Of a stretch of 33,812 bases of DNA, positions 1 through 7,464 are shown one piece after another. Source of the DNA: Marinitoga sp. 38H-ov (GTDB lineage: Bacteria > Thermotogota > Thermotogae > Petrotogales > Petrotogaceae); NCBI RefSeq assembly GCF_011057715.1, contig NZ_LNGH01000005.1, positions 1 through 33,812 on the forward strand, read 5' to 3'. Position numbers and translations under genes: made by a program. A model generated the notes under the pieces. The model was given only the letters and a program-made list of their open reading frames with translations, did not search any database and was not told the origin of the DNA. Every line of letters begins with the position of its first letter. Position 1 is the stretch's first letter.

Positions 1-280
1 TGTAAAAAATATTTGTGTCACTACAAAAATTTTTCAACCCACAATTTTTACCCTTTTCATCGTCGCAAACCCGCATTTTACCGTTTCAATTTCCCAAAAA
101 TCATGAAATTGCTGTCAAAGTCAGGTTAAAATTAGTATTCTTTTTATAATATCACCCCCAAAGTTTTATCGACTTTTTTTATTTCATTCTTTAAATTTAT
201 TTTTTATATTTATTTTTTATATTAAAAATGTTTAATTTTAATATAATTAAAATTGATATATTTAAGGTTATTTTAAGCAT
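1..280. other. Gene-free segment, C-rich then AT-rich
   Basis: No gene is supported here. The first 160 bases hold about 36 C against 14 G on the given strand, unlike the AT-only spacers elsewhere. Two imperfect copies of an AACCC-RCA-TTTTA-CC motif start near 36 and 68, and a 7-bp inverted repeat (CAATTTC at 87-93, GAAATTG at 105-111) follows. A frame open from base 1 to the stop at 127-129 is too short and featureless to call a gene tail. Bases 160-280 are plain AT-rich spacer. Confidence 0.35.
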
Positions 281-284
281 TTTA

Positions 285-293
285 TGATATAAT
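285..293 (+). promoter_or_regulatory. Extended -10 promoter of the metallopeptidase gene
   Basis: TGATATAAT matches the extended -10 form TGnTATAAT. No good -35 hexamer lies 16-18 bases upstream, which is normal for this class. The inferred start is near base 300, leaving a leader of about 58 bases. Confidence 0.55.
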
Positions 294-357
294 AATTTGA
301 ACAAAATTAATAATCTTCTGTCTAAAATCTAGGAATTTTAATGGAGGTGGTATATAG

Positions 358-1053
358 ATGTTCTATCCATTCTGGTTTGATCCAACATTTATTATCTTGA
401 TACCAGGTTTAATACTATCGCTTATTGCACAAGCATCTGTTCAAGGTACTTTTTCAAAATATTCTAAAGTTATTTCTTCAACCGGGGAAACCGGTGCAGA
501 GTTTGCAAGAAGAATGTTAAGTTCATTAGGATTATACGATGTTAGAGTAGAGGCGGTATCTGGTTTTTTAACAGATCACTATGATCCTAGAAATAAAGTT
601 TTAAGATTATCTGCAGCAACTTATTCTAGTAGATCTGTAGCTGCTTTGGGAGTTGTAGCTCATGAAGTTGGGCATGCTATGCAACATCAAGAGAATTATT
701 TACCTTTAGTATTAAGGAATTTTTCTGTCCCATTTGCTGCAATTGGTTCTAATTTATCTTGGATAATATTTATTATTGGTTTCTTATTTTATAGCCAGCC
801 ATTAATACAATTAGGAATTATTCTTTTCTCTTTTGCAGTATTATTTACTTTAATAACTTTACCTGTGGAATTCAATGCTAGTTCAAGGGCTATTAAAACA
901 TTACCTTTAATGGGGATGCCTACTTCAGAAGTTGTTCATGTAAAAAAAGTTTTAGGAGCTGCCGCAATGACATATGTAGCATCGGCTGCTATGGCTATTT
1001 TACAATTATTAAGAATGATTATGATTGCTGGTATGTTTGGAGATAGAGATTAA
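358..1053 (+). CDS. YugP-type membrane zinc metallopeptidase
   Basis: The 231-residue protein matches the neutral zinc metallopeptidase family typified by Bacillus YugP (PF04298) over its normal length. The zinc motif HEVGH is at residues 102-106, and the downstream PVEFNAS stretch supplies the likely third ligand, Glu171. Hydrophobic segments lie at about 10-27, 132-150 and 152-170, with another near the C-terminus, so the enzyme is membrane-embedded; its substrate is unknown. The start is fixed by a GGAGGTGG site 8 bases upstream of the ATG. The gene stands alone: its own extended -10 promoter lies upstream and a strong hairpin overlaps its stop codon. Family assignment is firm; the biological role is not known. 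Confidence 0.9.
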   Translation: MFYPFWFDPTFIILIPGLILSLIAQASVQGTFSKYSKVISSTGETGAEFARRMLSSLGLYDVRVEAVSGFLTDHYDPRNKVLRLSAATYSSRSVAALGVVAHEVGHAMQHQENYLPLVLRNFSVPFAAIGSNLSWIIFIIGFLFYSQPLIQLGIILFSFAVLFTLITLPVEFNASSRAIKTLPLMGMPTSEVVHVKKVLGAAAMTYVASAAMAILQLLRMIMIAGMFGDRD

Positions 1054-1078
1054 AAGAGGTGGGTAACCCACCTCTTTT
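1052..1078. terminator. Bidirectional intrinsic terminator
   Basis: A perfect 13-bp dyad (AAAAGAGGTGGGT and its complement, one central base) overlaps the stop codons of both convergent flanking genes. A-rich and T-rich flanks allow it to work on either strand. Confidence 0.9.
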
Positions 1079-1565
1079 AAAATAATATTATATTAAATCC
1101 AAAAATCCATTTTAAATCCATATTTATTATTTTATTAAAATCATTATATACCCCAGCTTCAATGATAAGATTATTCCCAAAATTAATCCCACTTTCTAAT
1201 GTTATCAAATAATTGTTAAATTCATTTAATTTAGATATTTTGCTTTCAACTGCCAATCTCAATGGAAAAATCCCTATACTTCTTTTGATAATATTTATAC
1301 CTAAATAAAACTCATTAATTTCTTTTTTGGGATTAATAATTATTTGGCTAAAATCATTTAAGTAGTAATTATTTGATGCTAATGGTACATTTAAGCAAAA
1401 AACAAACAAATCAACCCTTCCAAAAACATCAAAGTAACTTCTATTATCTTGCTGAATGTTGAAAATATCTTTTTCTTTAAATTCTAAAGTTAACCCCATT
1501 GAAAACATAGTAGTTATTGAAAATAATAAGAATATTATAATTAATTTTCTCATAATAACTAACAT
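1077..1565 (-). CDS. Small exported protein, probable outer-membrane barrel type
   Basis: I do not recognise a named family. The 162-residue product starts with a signal-peptide-like segment (basic MRK, then a hydrophobic run ending near residue 25). The rest alternates polar and hydrophobic residues in beta-strand-like stretches and ends in ...IILF, a C-terminal aromatic residue typical of outer-membrane barrels. The ATG at 1565 is chosen because AGGGGTG lies 5 bases upstream; the next Met (fifth codon) has no such site. It lies 53 bases after the family-1 binding protein gene with no convincing hairpin between, so it is probably the last gene of the kinase operon. A role in the outer envelope or toga is inference. 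Confidence 0.55.
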   Translation of the reverse strand: MLVIMRKLIIIFLLFSITTMFSMGLTLEFKEKDIFNIQQDNRSYFDVFGRVDLFVFCLNVPLASNNYYLNDFSQIIINPKKEINEFYLGINIIKRSIGIFPLRLAVESKISKLNEFNNYLITLESGINFGNNLIIEAGVYNDFNKIINMDLKWIFGFNIILF

Positions 1566-1618
1566 ATTTTCACCCCTAATATTTAGAATAAAATTACAAA
1601 AAAAGGTTCAGTTTTTAT

Positions 1619-2815
1619 TTATTTTATATTCTCAATTTCCTTTTGCGCCTTATTTAGAGCTTCTTGTGGCGATAATAAACCTTTTAAGGTCATGGTTATA
1701 TATCTTCTTAATATTTCAGAAAATTTATTATACTCTACCAATGATGGTCTATTTAATACATTTTTTAATTCAATTAATTTTTTCTTGTTATATTCCTTTT
1801 CTTTTTCATATTCTATATGCATATTCTTATATATAGGTATTTCATTATCAAATTGATGGAAAAATTCAGATCTAGTTAATACCTTGATTGCTTCTATTGC
1901 TTCTTTTATATTTTTAGTATTTTTCAAAATAGCTAATCCTTGAAACCCACTAACTGAAATAGTATCTCTTTTATCTTTTATTTCTTCCGATACAGGTATT
2001 AAATCCAAAGCCCCTTTATTTAATATTTTAGAATATCTTGGGTCTTCCATATACCTTGATTGATATGTCCAATTAGTTGTAAAAGCAGCATCTCCATTAA
2101 TAAAAACATTTAAAACATCATCTTCTTTAAACTCTAAAGATAAAGGATTAATTAAACCTTCATCTAATAATTTTTTCATAAACGATAATGCTTTAACAGC
2201 TTCTAAAGTATTCACTTTTATTTTACCTTCTTCATAATAATCTCCGCCAAATGCACCTAGAAGCCATGTAAATTCACACATTAAAACCTCTTCGTTTATC
2301 CATGAATCAACTATTGGATACTCCAAAATCCCTTTTTCTTTAATAACTTTTGCCTGATATTCCATTTCTTCTAAGGTTTTAGGCGGATTATTAAATCCAG
2401 CCTTTTTTAATATATCTTTATTTACAAAAAAATGTTGTATATTAACCAAATATGGTAAAGCATATATTTTTCCATTATATTTAAATTGATCCAATACATA
2501 ATCAGGAATATTGTAGTTATCAAAAAAATTATCTAAAGGCAATATCATATTATTGCTAGCTAATTCAGGAATCCATATTAAATCAACTAATGCAATATCA
2601 TAAAATGGTTCTTTTGAATTTACTGATACTGTTATATTTTCATACATATCTTCATAGAATTTAAAAGTAACAAAAATATTCTTTACATTTTGAGAATCTA
2701 TATATTTTATTAAATCCTCTGGTTGATAGCCCGCTTGATACATGTACAAGAAATTAACACTAAATATATATGAATAAAAGAGTATAATATATAATATTAT
2801 TAATTTTTTTATCAT
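1619..2815 (-). CDS. Family-1 extracellular solute-binding protein, sensor-linked
   Basis: This 398-residue protein has an N-terminal signal segment (MIKKLIILYIILFY, hydrophobic to about residue 20). Its body is typical of sugar-type family-1 binding proteins (PF01547/PF13416): a YDIALVDLIWIPEL segment, NGKIYALPYLVN, the KTLEEM segment, and FINGDAAFTTNW near the C-lobe hinge. The start overlaps the stop of the response-regulator gene by 4 bases (ATGA) and has a GGTGAT site. No permease or ATPase gene is adjacent on this strand. Because it is translationally coupled to a kinase/regulator pair, I infer that it presents a ligand to the kinase's outer domain rather than serving only transport. 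The ligand is unknown. Confidence 0.85.
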   Translation of the reverse strand: MIKKLIILYIILFYSYIFSVNFLYMYQAGYQPEDLIKYIDSQNVKNIFVTFKFYEDMYENITVSVNSKEPFYDIALVDLIWIPELASNNMILPLDNFFDNYNIPDYVLDQFKYNGKIYALPYLVNIQHFFVNKDILKKAGFNNPPKTLEEMEYQAKVIKEKGILEYPIVDSWINEEVLMCEFTWLLGAFGGDYYEEGKIKVNTLEAVKALSFMKKLLDEGLINPLSLEFKEDDVLNVFINGDAAFTTNWTYQSRYMEDPRYSKILNKGALDLIPVSEEIKDKRDTISVSGFQGLAILKNTKNIKEAIEAIKVLTRSEFFHQFDNEIPIYKNMHIEYEKEKEYNKKKLIELKNVLNRPSLVEYNKFSEILRRYITMTLKGLLSPQEALNKAQKEIENIK

Positions 2816-4152
2816 ATAATATCACCATTATATTTCTTTAATTTATATTGCAATGTCCTTAAACTAATCCCCAAAGCCTTCGCAGTTTTTGTTTTATTAC
2901 CTAAGAATCTTTCTAGTGTTTTTAATATCAATTCCCTTTCCATTTCTTCTAACGTAATATAATTATCAAGTTCCTTTATTTTTTCATTTTTGCCGTTAAA
3001 TAAGATATCAATATCTGATTTTTTTATAATATTATTTGTATCATGTATAATAAATAATCTTTCAACAAAATTCCTTATTTCTCTTATATTGCCTGGCCAA
3101 TCATATGAAATTAATACGTTATATGCATCTTTCGAAAAATTAATTTTAGGTTTATTATACTTTGCTGAATATCTTTTATTAAAAAATTCTATAAATATTG
3201 GTATATCTTCTCTTCTTTCTCTTATAGGAGGAATATTGATATTAATTACATTTAATCTATAAAATAAATCCATTCTAAAATTACCATTTTTTACTTCTTC
3301 TTCTAAATTTCTATTTGTTGCTGCAATAACCCTTACATCTACTTTTATCTCTTTTGTTCCGCCTACTCTTTCTATTGTCCCATTTTCTAAAACTCTTAAT
3401 AACTTGCTTTGAATTTCTAATGGCAATTCACCAACCTCGTCTAAAAAAATAGTTCCTTTATCAGCTAATTCAAATTTCCCTGGTTTAGCTTTTTCTGCCC
3501 CTGTAAAAGCGCCTTTTTCATATCCAAATAATTCACTTTCAACTAAATCTTTTGGAATTGCTGCACAATTTACTATAATAAACGGATTATCCTTTCTTTT
3601 ACTAAACCTTTGAATATATCTAGTAAAAACTTCTTTTCCCACTCCAGTTTCTCCAGTAATCAATATATTCGCATCTGTTTCTATTACTTTATTTACTATA
3701 TATATAATATTTTTCATAATTTTTGATTGACCTATAACAAAATCTTCTTTGATATTTTCCTGCACTATATACTTTAATTTTTCATTTTCTTTTTCTAAAT
3801 CTATTTCTTCAAGAGCTTTTTCTATTAAAAACATTAACCTTTTCAAATCAATTGGTTTTTTTATAAAATCAAATGCACCGCTTTTCATAGAATAAACTGC
3901 ATCTTCTACATCACCATATCCGGTCATAATTATTATTTTTAAATGAGGGTTTATTTCAAGATAATCTTTTATTTTCTCTGTTCCTTTTCCATCTGGTAAT
4001 ATCATATCCAATAATGCAATATCGTAGTTATCAATATTATTTACACTGCTTAAATCATTAAATAATACTACCTCATAATCCTTTTTTTCTAAAAACATTT
4101 TTAAAATATTTGCACTATTTTTATCATCTTCTACTATTAATATTCTTCTCAT
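2812..4152 (-). CDS. NtrC-family sigma-54-dependent response regulator
   Basis: The order is receiver, AAA+ and Fis-type HTH domains in 446 residues, the normal length. The receiver (1-115) has the acidic pair at Asp9/Asp10 and the phospho-acceptor Asp49 in LLDMILPDG. The AAA+ domain (about 137-365) has Walker A GETGVGKE, the sigma-54 contact loop GAFTGA, Walker B GTIFLDEVGELP and the arginine-finger region. The C-terminal helix-turn-helix (about 405-446) reads NKTKTAKALGISLRTLQYKLKK. The start codon shares one base with the kinase stop (TAATG), so the two are translationally coupled. It probably binds the TATGCAA/TTGCATA dyads upstream of the kinase and activates the divergent importer promoter. 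Confidence 0.95.
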   Translation of the reverse strand: MRRILIVEDDKNSANILKMFLEKKDYEVVLFNDLSSVNNIDNYDIALLDMILPDGKGTEKIKDYLEINPHLKIIIMTGYGDVEDAVYSMKSGAFDFIKKPIDLKRLMFLIEKALEEIDLEKENEKLKYIVQENIKEDFVIGQSKIMKNIIYIVNKVIETDANILITGETGVGKEVFTRYIQRFSKRKDNPFIIVNCAAIPKDLVESELFGYEKGAFTGAEKAKPGKFELADKGTIFLDEVGELPLEIQSKLLRVLENGTIERVGGTKEIKVDVRVIAATNRNLEEEVKNGNFRMDLFYRLNVININIPPIRERREDIPIFIEFFNKRYSAKYNKPKINFSKDAYNVLISYDWPGNIREIRNFVERLFIIHDTNNIIKKSDIDILFNGKNEKIKELDNYITLEEMERELILKTLERFLGNKTKTAKALGISLRTLQYKLKKYNGDII

Positions 4153-6113
4153 TATATCGCTCCTTTAAATTCTAATATTACTTTAGTTCCAGTGTTAGAA
4201 CTTAATAAGTTTATTTCACCATTTAATTCTTTTACAATAGAATGAACTATAAACAATCCGATACCGTTACCATACTTTTTTGTTGTAAATGGTTTATTAA
4301 ATATATTTTTTTTATATTCTTCTGGAATCCCTCTACCATTATCTTGAATTATTATAATAACATTATCAATATTCCTAGATATATTTATCTTAATCTTTCT
4401 GCTTCCTTCTTTATTCTCTAATTCTTCTACAGCATTATTTATAAGATTATAGAAAAGTTGATTCAATCTTTGAGGATTTGCATTTAAATAAACATTTTCA
4501 CTTGAGAATTCTATATCTATAGAATTCTCTAAAATTTTATATTTTAATAAATTTAAAATTTGAGAAATAACGCTTTTTATATTAACTTTCTTTTCTTCTG
4601 ATTCTATAATAGCTCTTGAAGATAATTCACCAACAATTGAATCTATGGTTTTTATTTGATCCATAATTAAATCACTAATTTCTTCTATTTTTTTATTACC
4701 TTCAAATTCCATTTTTAAATATTGTAAATTAAGATACATTGAATTTAATGGATTTCTAATTTCATGGGCTGCTATACGCCCAAATTTTTCTTTTTCTACC
4801 AATTTTTCATTTAATGTATATAAATCATTCATCTCTTTTTCTAAAGATATATCCCTTATTAATACTAATAATGAATTCTCTAAATAATTTCTACTAACTT
4901 CTATTAATTTTTGTTCATCTTTAATTCTTAAAGAATAAATTTTATTTTTAGAATTTTTTAATTCACTTTCCCCAATCTCTTTTAAAACTTCTTTACCAAA
5001 ATCATTTTCTGCTTTAATACTTCCATCTAAATCAAAAAATATTATTCCTTCATATAGATTGTTTACTAAATATTTAAGAGTATTTTTTTCATTTTCAAGT
5101 GTTTTTATATTCTTATCTATTTCATTTCGCATATTACTTAGATTTTCTGATAAAACATTTATAGAATCTATCAAATCTTTATATCTATTATTTTCTTTAT
5201 CTTCTACTTCAATATTCACATCAAAATTACCTTTAGCTATATCTTTAATTGCTCTGATAGATAATTCTAAAGTTTCTATATTTTTCCCAAAATAAAATAA
5301 TGCAAAATATATCAAAAAAGGAGAAATAAATATCCAAATTAATAATGAAATATTTAGATTAGATGATATATTCTCAAAGAATACATCTTTTATCTTATTT
5401 TGAATTGAACTCAATTGTGATATGTCAAAAGATATCACAAAAATAATATTTTCAGATAATTTTTCTATTTTTGACGGATATTTATAACCATTTGAAATTA
5501 CATAATTATTTTCAATATCAAAATAATTATAATAATCATTCCTCTGAAAAACCTTATGTTTTTCACCTATTATAGATATTAATGATATTGAAGATAAGTT
5601 TAACGAATCTAAAAAAAATCTATCTATTTTCATTGATGAATATACCTCAACATCATCTTTTTTGGCCCCTGAAACCATATATATACCTTTTTCATTTTCA
5701 AAATACCCATTATCAATATCTTCTATATTTGGAAAATCTCCTATTTTAATTTTTATTTCATCTCCCACAATTATTATTACTCCATCTATGGATGATGAAT
5801 TTAATAATTCTTCTAAATATTTTTTTACAGTATTAACTAATCCGTATTTAGAATAATCTATTATTCTTTGATTATCTAAAATATTTAAAGAAAAATTTTT
5901 TAAATAATTACTATATTCAAAAAAATTATTTAATGCTGTTGGATAAATCTTATTAACAACTTCAAAACCAAAATCGTCAATTGTTTTTTCTGTATAACCT
6001 GATAATTCTTTAAATATATATTTGGTAATATATGTCTCATTAAAAATAATTAACATTGTAGGAAGAAAAACAAATAATAATATAATGAAAATAAATCTTT
6101 TTTTTAACGTCAT
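4152..6113 (-). CDS. Membrane sensor histidine kinase (HAMP-PAS-HisKA-HATPase)
   Basis: This is a 653-residue sensor kinase and partner of the coupled NtrC-type regulator. TM1 is at about residues 5-25, an extracytoplasmic dCache-like sensor spans about 26-250, and TM2 is at 255-277. HAMP covers about 277-335 and a PAS-like domain about 345-435. HisKA carries His450 in AAHEIRNPLNS. The ATPase domain has the N box NLINNAVEEL, G1 DNGRGIP, the F box PFTTKKYGNG and G2 GIGLFIV. I place the start at the ATG at 6113 because GGAGGTTATT lies directly upstream; an in-frame ATG at 6134 would put that ribosome site inside the gene. The neighbouring binding protein suggests sensing of a bound sugar (inference). 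Confidence 0.93.
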   Translation of the reverse strand: MTLKKRFIFIILLFVFLPTMLIIFNETYITKYIFKELSGYTEKTIDDFGFEVVNKIYPTALNNFFEYSNYLKNFSLNILDNQRIIDYSKYGLVNTVKKYLEELLNSSSIDGVIIIVGDEIKIKIGDFPNIEDIDNGYFENEKGIYMVSGAKKDDVEVYSSMKIDRFFLDSLNLSSISLISIIGEKHKVFQRNDYYNYFDIENNYVISNGYKYPSKIEKLSENIIFVISFDISQLSSIQNKIKDVFFENISSNLNISLLIWIFISPFLIYFALFYFGKNIETLELSIRAIKDIAKGNFDVNIEVEDKENNRYKDLIDSINVLSENLSNMRNEIDKNIKTLENEKNTLKYLVNNLYEGIIFFDLDGSIKAENDFGKEVLKEIGESELKNSKNKIYSLRIKDEQKLIEVSRNYLENSLLVLIRDISLEKEMNDLYTLNEKLVEKEKFGRIAAHEIRNPLNSMYLNLQYLKMEFEGNKKIEEISDLIMDQIKTIDSIVGELSSRAIIESEEKKVNIKSVISQILNLLKYKILENSIDIEFSSENVYLNANPQRLNQLFYNLINNAVEELENKEGSRKIKINISRNIDNVIIIIQDNGRGIPEEYKKNIFNKPFTTKKYGNGIGLFIVHSIVKELNGEINLLSSNTGTKVILEFKGAI

Positions 6114-6118
6114 AATAA

Positions 6119-6197
6119 CCTCCAATTTTTGCATATTGTATGCAATTTTTGCATAGTAATTATATTATTTTTATCATATATATGCAATTTATTCATA
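6119..6197. promoter_or_regulatory. Three helically phased dyads, probable binding sites of the NtrC-type regulator
   Basis: The central site (6139-6155) is a perfect dyad, TATGCAA-TTT-TTGCATA. A second copy at 6119-6135 keeps the right arm, and a third at 6181-6197 keeps the left arm with two mismatches in the right. Site starts are 20 and 42 bases apart, about two and four helical turns. One overlaps the kinase -35, one its start-site region and one its ribosome site, which suggests autoregulation; they also lie 90-170 bases upstream of the sigma-54-like element, the usual enhancer distance. Confidence 0.6.
6159..6187 (-). promoter_or_regulatory. Sigma-A promoter of the kinase operon
   Basis: On the minus strand TTGCAT (6182-6187) and TATAAT (6159-6164) are separated by exactly 17 bases. 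The inferred start near 6152 falls inside the central dyad. Confidence 0.65.
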
Positions 6198-6211
6198 GTT
6201 ATTTAAACTTA

Positions 6212-6240
6212 AGTTTCATTCAATTAAACTCAATGAAACT
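6212..6240. promoter_or_regulatory. 9-bp inverted repeat, candidate operator
   Basis: AGTTTCATT (6212-6220) and AATGAAACT (6232-6240) are perfect complements separated by 11 bases, with arms two helical turns apart. It lies between the phased dyads and the sigma-54-like element. Its sequence is unlike the dyads, so a second regulator is possible. Confidence 0.4.
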
Positions 6241-6286
6241 ACAAAATCTTCATTTTACTTAATTTTAAAAATTAATAAAAATAATT

Positions 6287-6301
6287 TGGCACAGTGTTGC
6301 T
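6287..6301 (+). promoter_or_regulatory. Sigma-54-like -24/-12 element before the sugar-binding protein gene
   Basis: TGGCAC (6287-6292) is followed by TTGCT (6297-6301), matching both sigma-54 boxes. The GG and GC pairs are separated by 9 bases rather than the canonical 10, a real weakness. No acceptable sigma-A promoter is visible: the TATAAT at 6325-6330 would start transcription inside the ribosome site. A start near 6312 would give a leader of about 33 bases. Confidence 0.45.
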
Positions 6302-6344
6302 AATATACATAATGGATAAACTTATATAATTTGGAGGTGGAGTT

Positions 6345-7406
6345 ATGAAAAAGGTTTTATTGGCATTATTAGTTATTTTTACTATTACTATTTACGCTGT
6401 AGATGTAGGTATTGTTCTTCCTACTAAAGATGAACCAAGATGGGTACAAGATGAAACAAGATTTAAAGACGCATTAAAAGACACTAATGTTTCTGTAGAA
6501 GTTTTATTTAGTCAAGGTAACCCTGCAAAAGAAAGACAAAATGTGGAAGCTTTACTTTCAAAAGGGATTAAAGTATTAATTATTTGTCCTCATGACGCAG
6601 TTGCTGCAGCTGGTACAGTTGACTTAGCAAAAAAAGCTGGCGTTACAGTTATTTCATATGATAGATTAGTTACAAATACAGAATCTGTAGATTACTATGT
6701 AACTTTTGATAGTGTAGAAGTTGGTAGAGCACAAGGTCAATTCTTAGTTGATCACGCTACAGGAAAAAATAATCCATTATATTTATACGCAGGAGCTTTA
6801 TCAGATAATAATGCATTCTTATTCTTCCAAGGCGCATGGGAAGTATTGCAACCAAAAATTGCTGATGGAACATTCAGAATAATTAATTCATCAGAAGCAG
6901 TTAAATTACAAAATAAGAAAGAATTATCAAGAGAAGAAATGGCTAAAATCATTAACCAAATTACAACAGATTGGTCATTTACAGTAGCAAGAAGAAAAGC
7001 TGAAGATAATTTAACAAGAGCTAAAAAAACTGATAAGGGTACTGTATTTATTCTTGCACCAAATGACGGTACAGCTAGAGCAATCGCTGATGCTTTCAGA
7101 CAAGATAGAGATGTGAAAATGTATTATGTAACCGGACAAGATGCAGAAAAAGCTTCTATTCAATACATAATTGACGGAAAACAATCAATGACTGTATTTA
7201 AAGATGTTAGATTATTAGTTAAAGACGCTATTAATTTAGCTCAATTTGTATTAAAAGGCGTACAATTAATTACTCCACAAGCATATGATAATGGTGCAAA
7301 AATGGTTCCTGCTATTCAATCAAATATCTCCGTAGTTACTAAAGATAATGTAAAAAAAGTATTAATTGATTCAGGATATTATAAGGAATCAGATTTTAGA
7401 TGGTAA
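6345..7406 (+). CDS. xylF: Sugar ABC transporter substrate-binding protein, XylF/ChvE type
   Basis: The 353-residue protein has a signal peptide (MKKVLLALLVIFTITIYA), then a family-2/4 periplasmic binding fold of the XylF/ChvE group. Diagnostic segments are the SQGNPAKERQNVEALLSKG helix, the VISYDRL ligand strand near residue 104, the YVTFDSVEVGRAQ segment, and YYVTGQDAE near residue 263. This group binds xylose, glucose or related aldoses; the precise sugar cannot be read from sequence. The ATG follows GGAGGTGG. It is first gene of a three-gene importer, followed at once by an intrinsic terminator that should reduce downstream expression. Control by the divergent NtrC-type system is inferred from the intergenic sites. 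Confidence 0.88.
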   Translation: MKKVLLALLVIFTITIYAVDVGIVLPTKDEPRWVQDETRFKDALKDTNVSVEVLFSQGNPAKERQNVEALLSKGIKVLIICPHDAVAAAGTVDLAKKAGVTVISYDRLVTNTESVDYYVTFDSVEVGRAQGQFLVDHATGKNNPLYLYAGALSDNNAFLFFQGAWEVLQPKIADGTFRIINSSEAVKLQNKKELSREEMAKIINQITTDWSFTVARRKAEDNLTRAKKTDKGTVFILAPNDGTARAIADAFRQDRDVKMYYVTGQDAEKASIQYIIDGKQSMTVFKDVRLLVKDAINLAQFVLKGVQLITPQAYDNGAKMVPAIQSNISVVTKDNVKKVLIDSGYYKESDFRW

Positions 7407-7418
7407 TTGAAATGTAAT

Positions 7419-7445
7419 AGGGTAGTGGGATCCGCTACCCTTTTT
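7419..7445 (+). terminator. Intercistronic terminator after the xylF-type gene
   Basis: A 9-bp GC-rich stem (GGGTAGTGG at 7420-7428 with CCGCTACCC at 7432-7440, one G-U pair, 3-base loop) is followed by TTTTT. It sits inside the importer operon, so partial readthrough or mRNA end protection of the first gene is likely. Confidence 0.85.
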
Positions 7446-7464
7446 CGAATAAGGGGTGATTTTT

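Noticed and set aside
36..90. CRISPR repeats at the left edge
   Set aside because: Only two imperfect, short copies with different internal lengths; no regular repeat-spacer pattern.
1..129. Open plus-strand frame from base 1 to a stop at 127-129
   Set aside because: Only 42 codons, no recognisable protein features, and composition unlike the neighbouring genes; it is not enough to claim the tail of a gene.
160..180. AAAGT...ACTTT stem with a T run as a terminator
   Set aside because: The stem is only 5 bp and AT-rich with a 7-base loop, much weaker than the clear terminators in this window.
2990..3262. Plus-strand open frame opposite the response regulator
   Set aside because: It is antisense to the conserved AAA+ domain and shows no start signal.
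6325..6330. TATAAT as -10 of the sugar-binding protein gene
   Set aside because: It would start transcription inside the ribosome binding site and has no matching -35.
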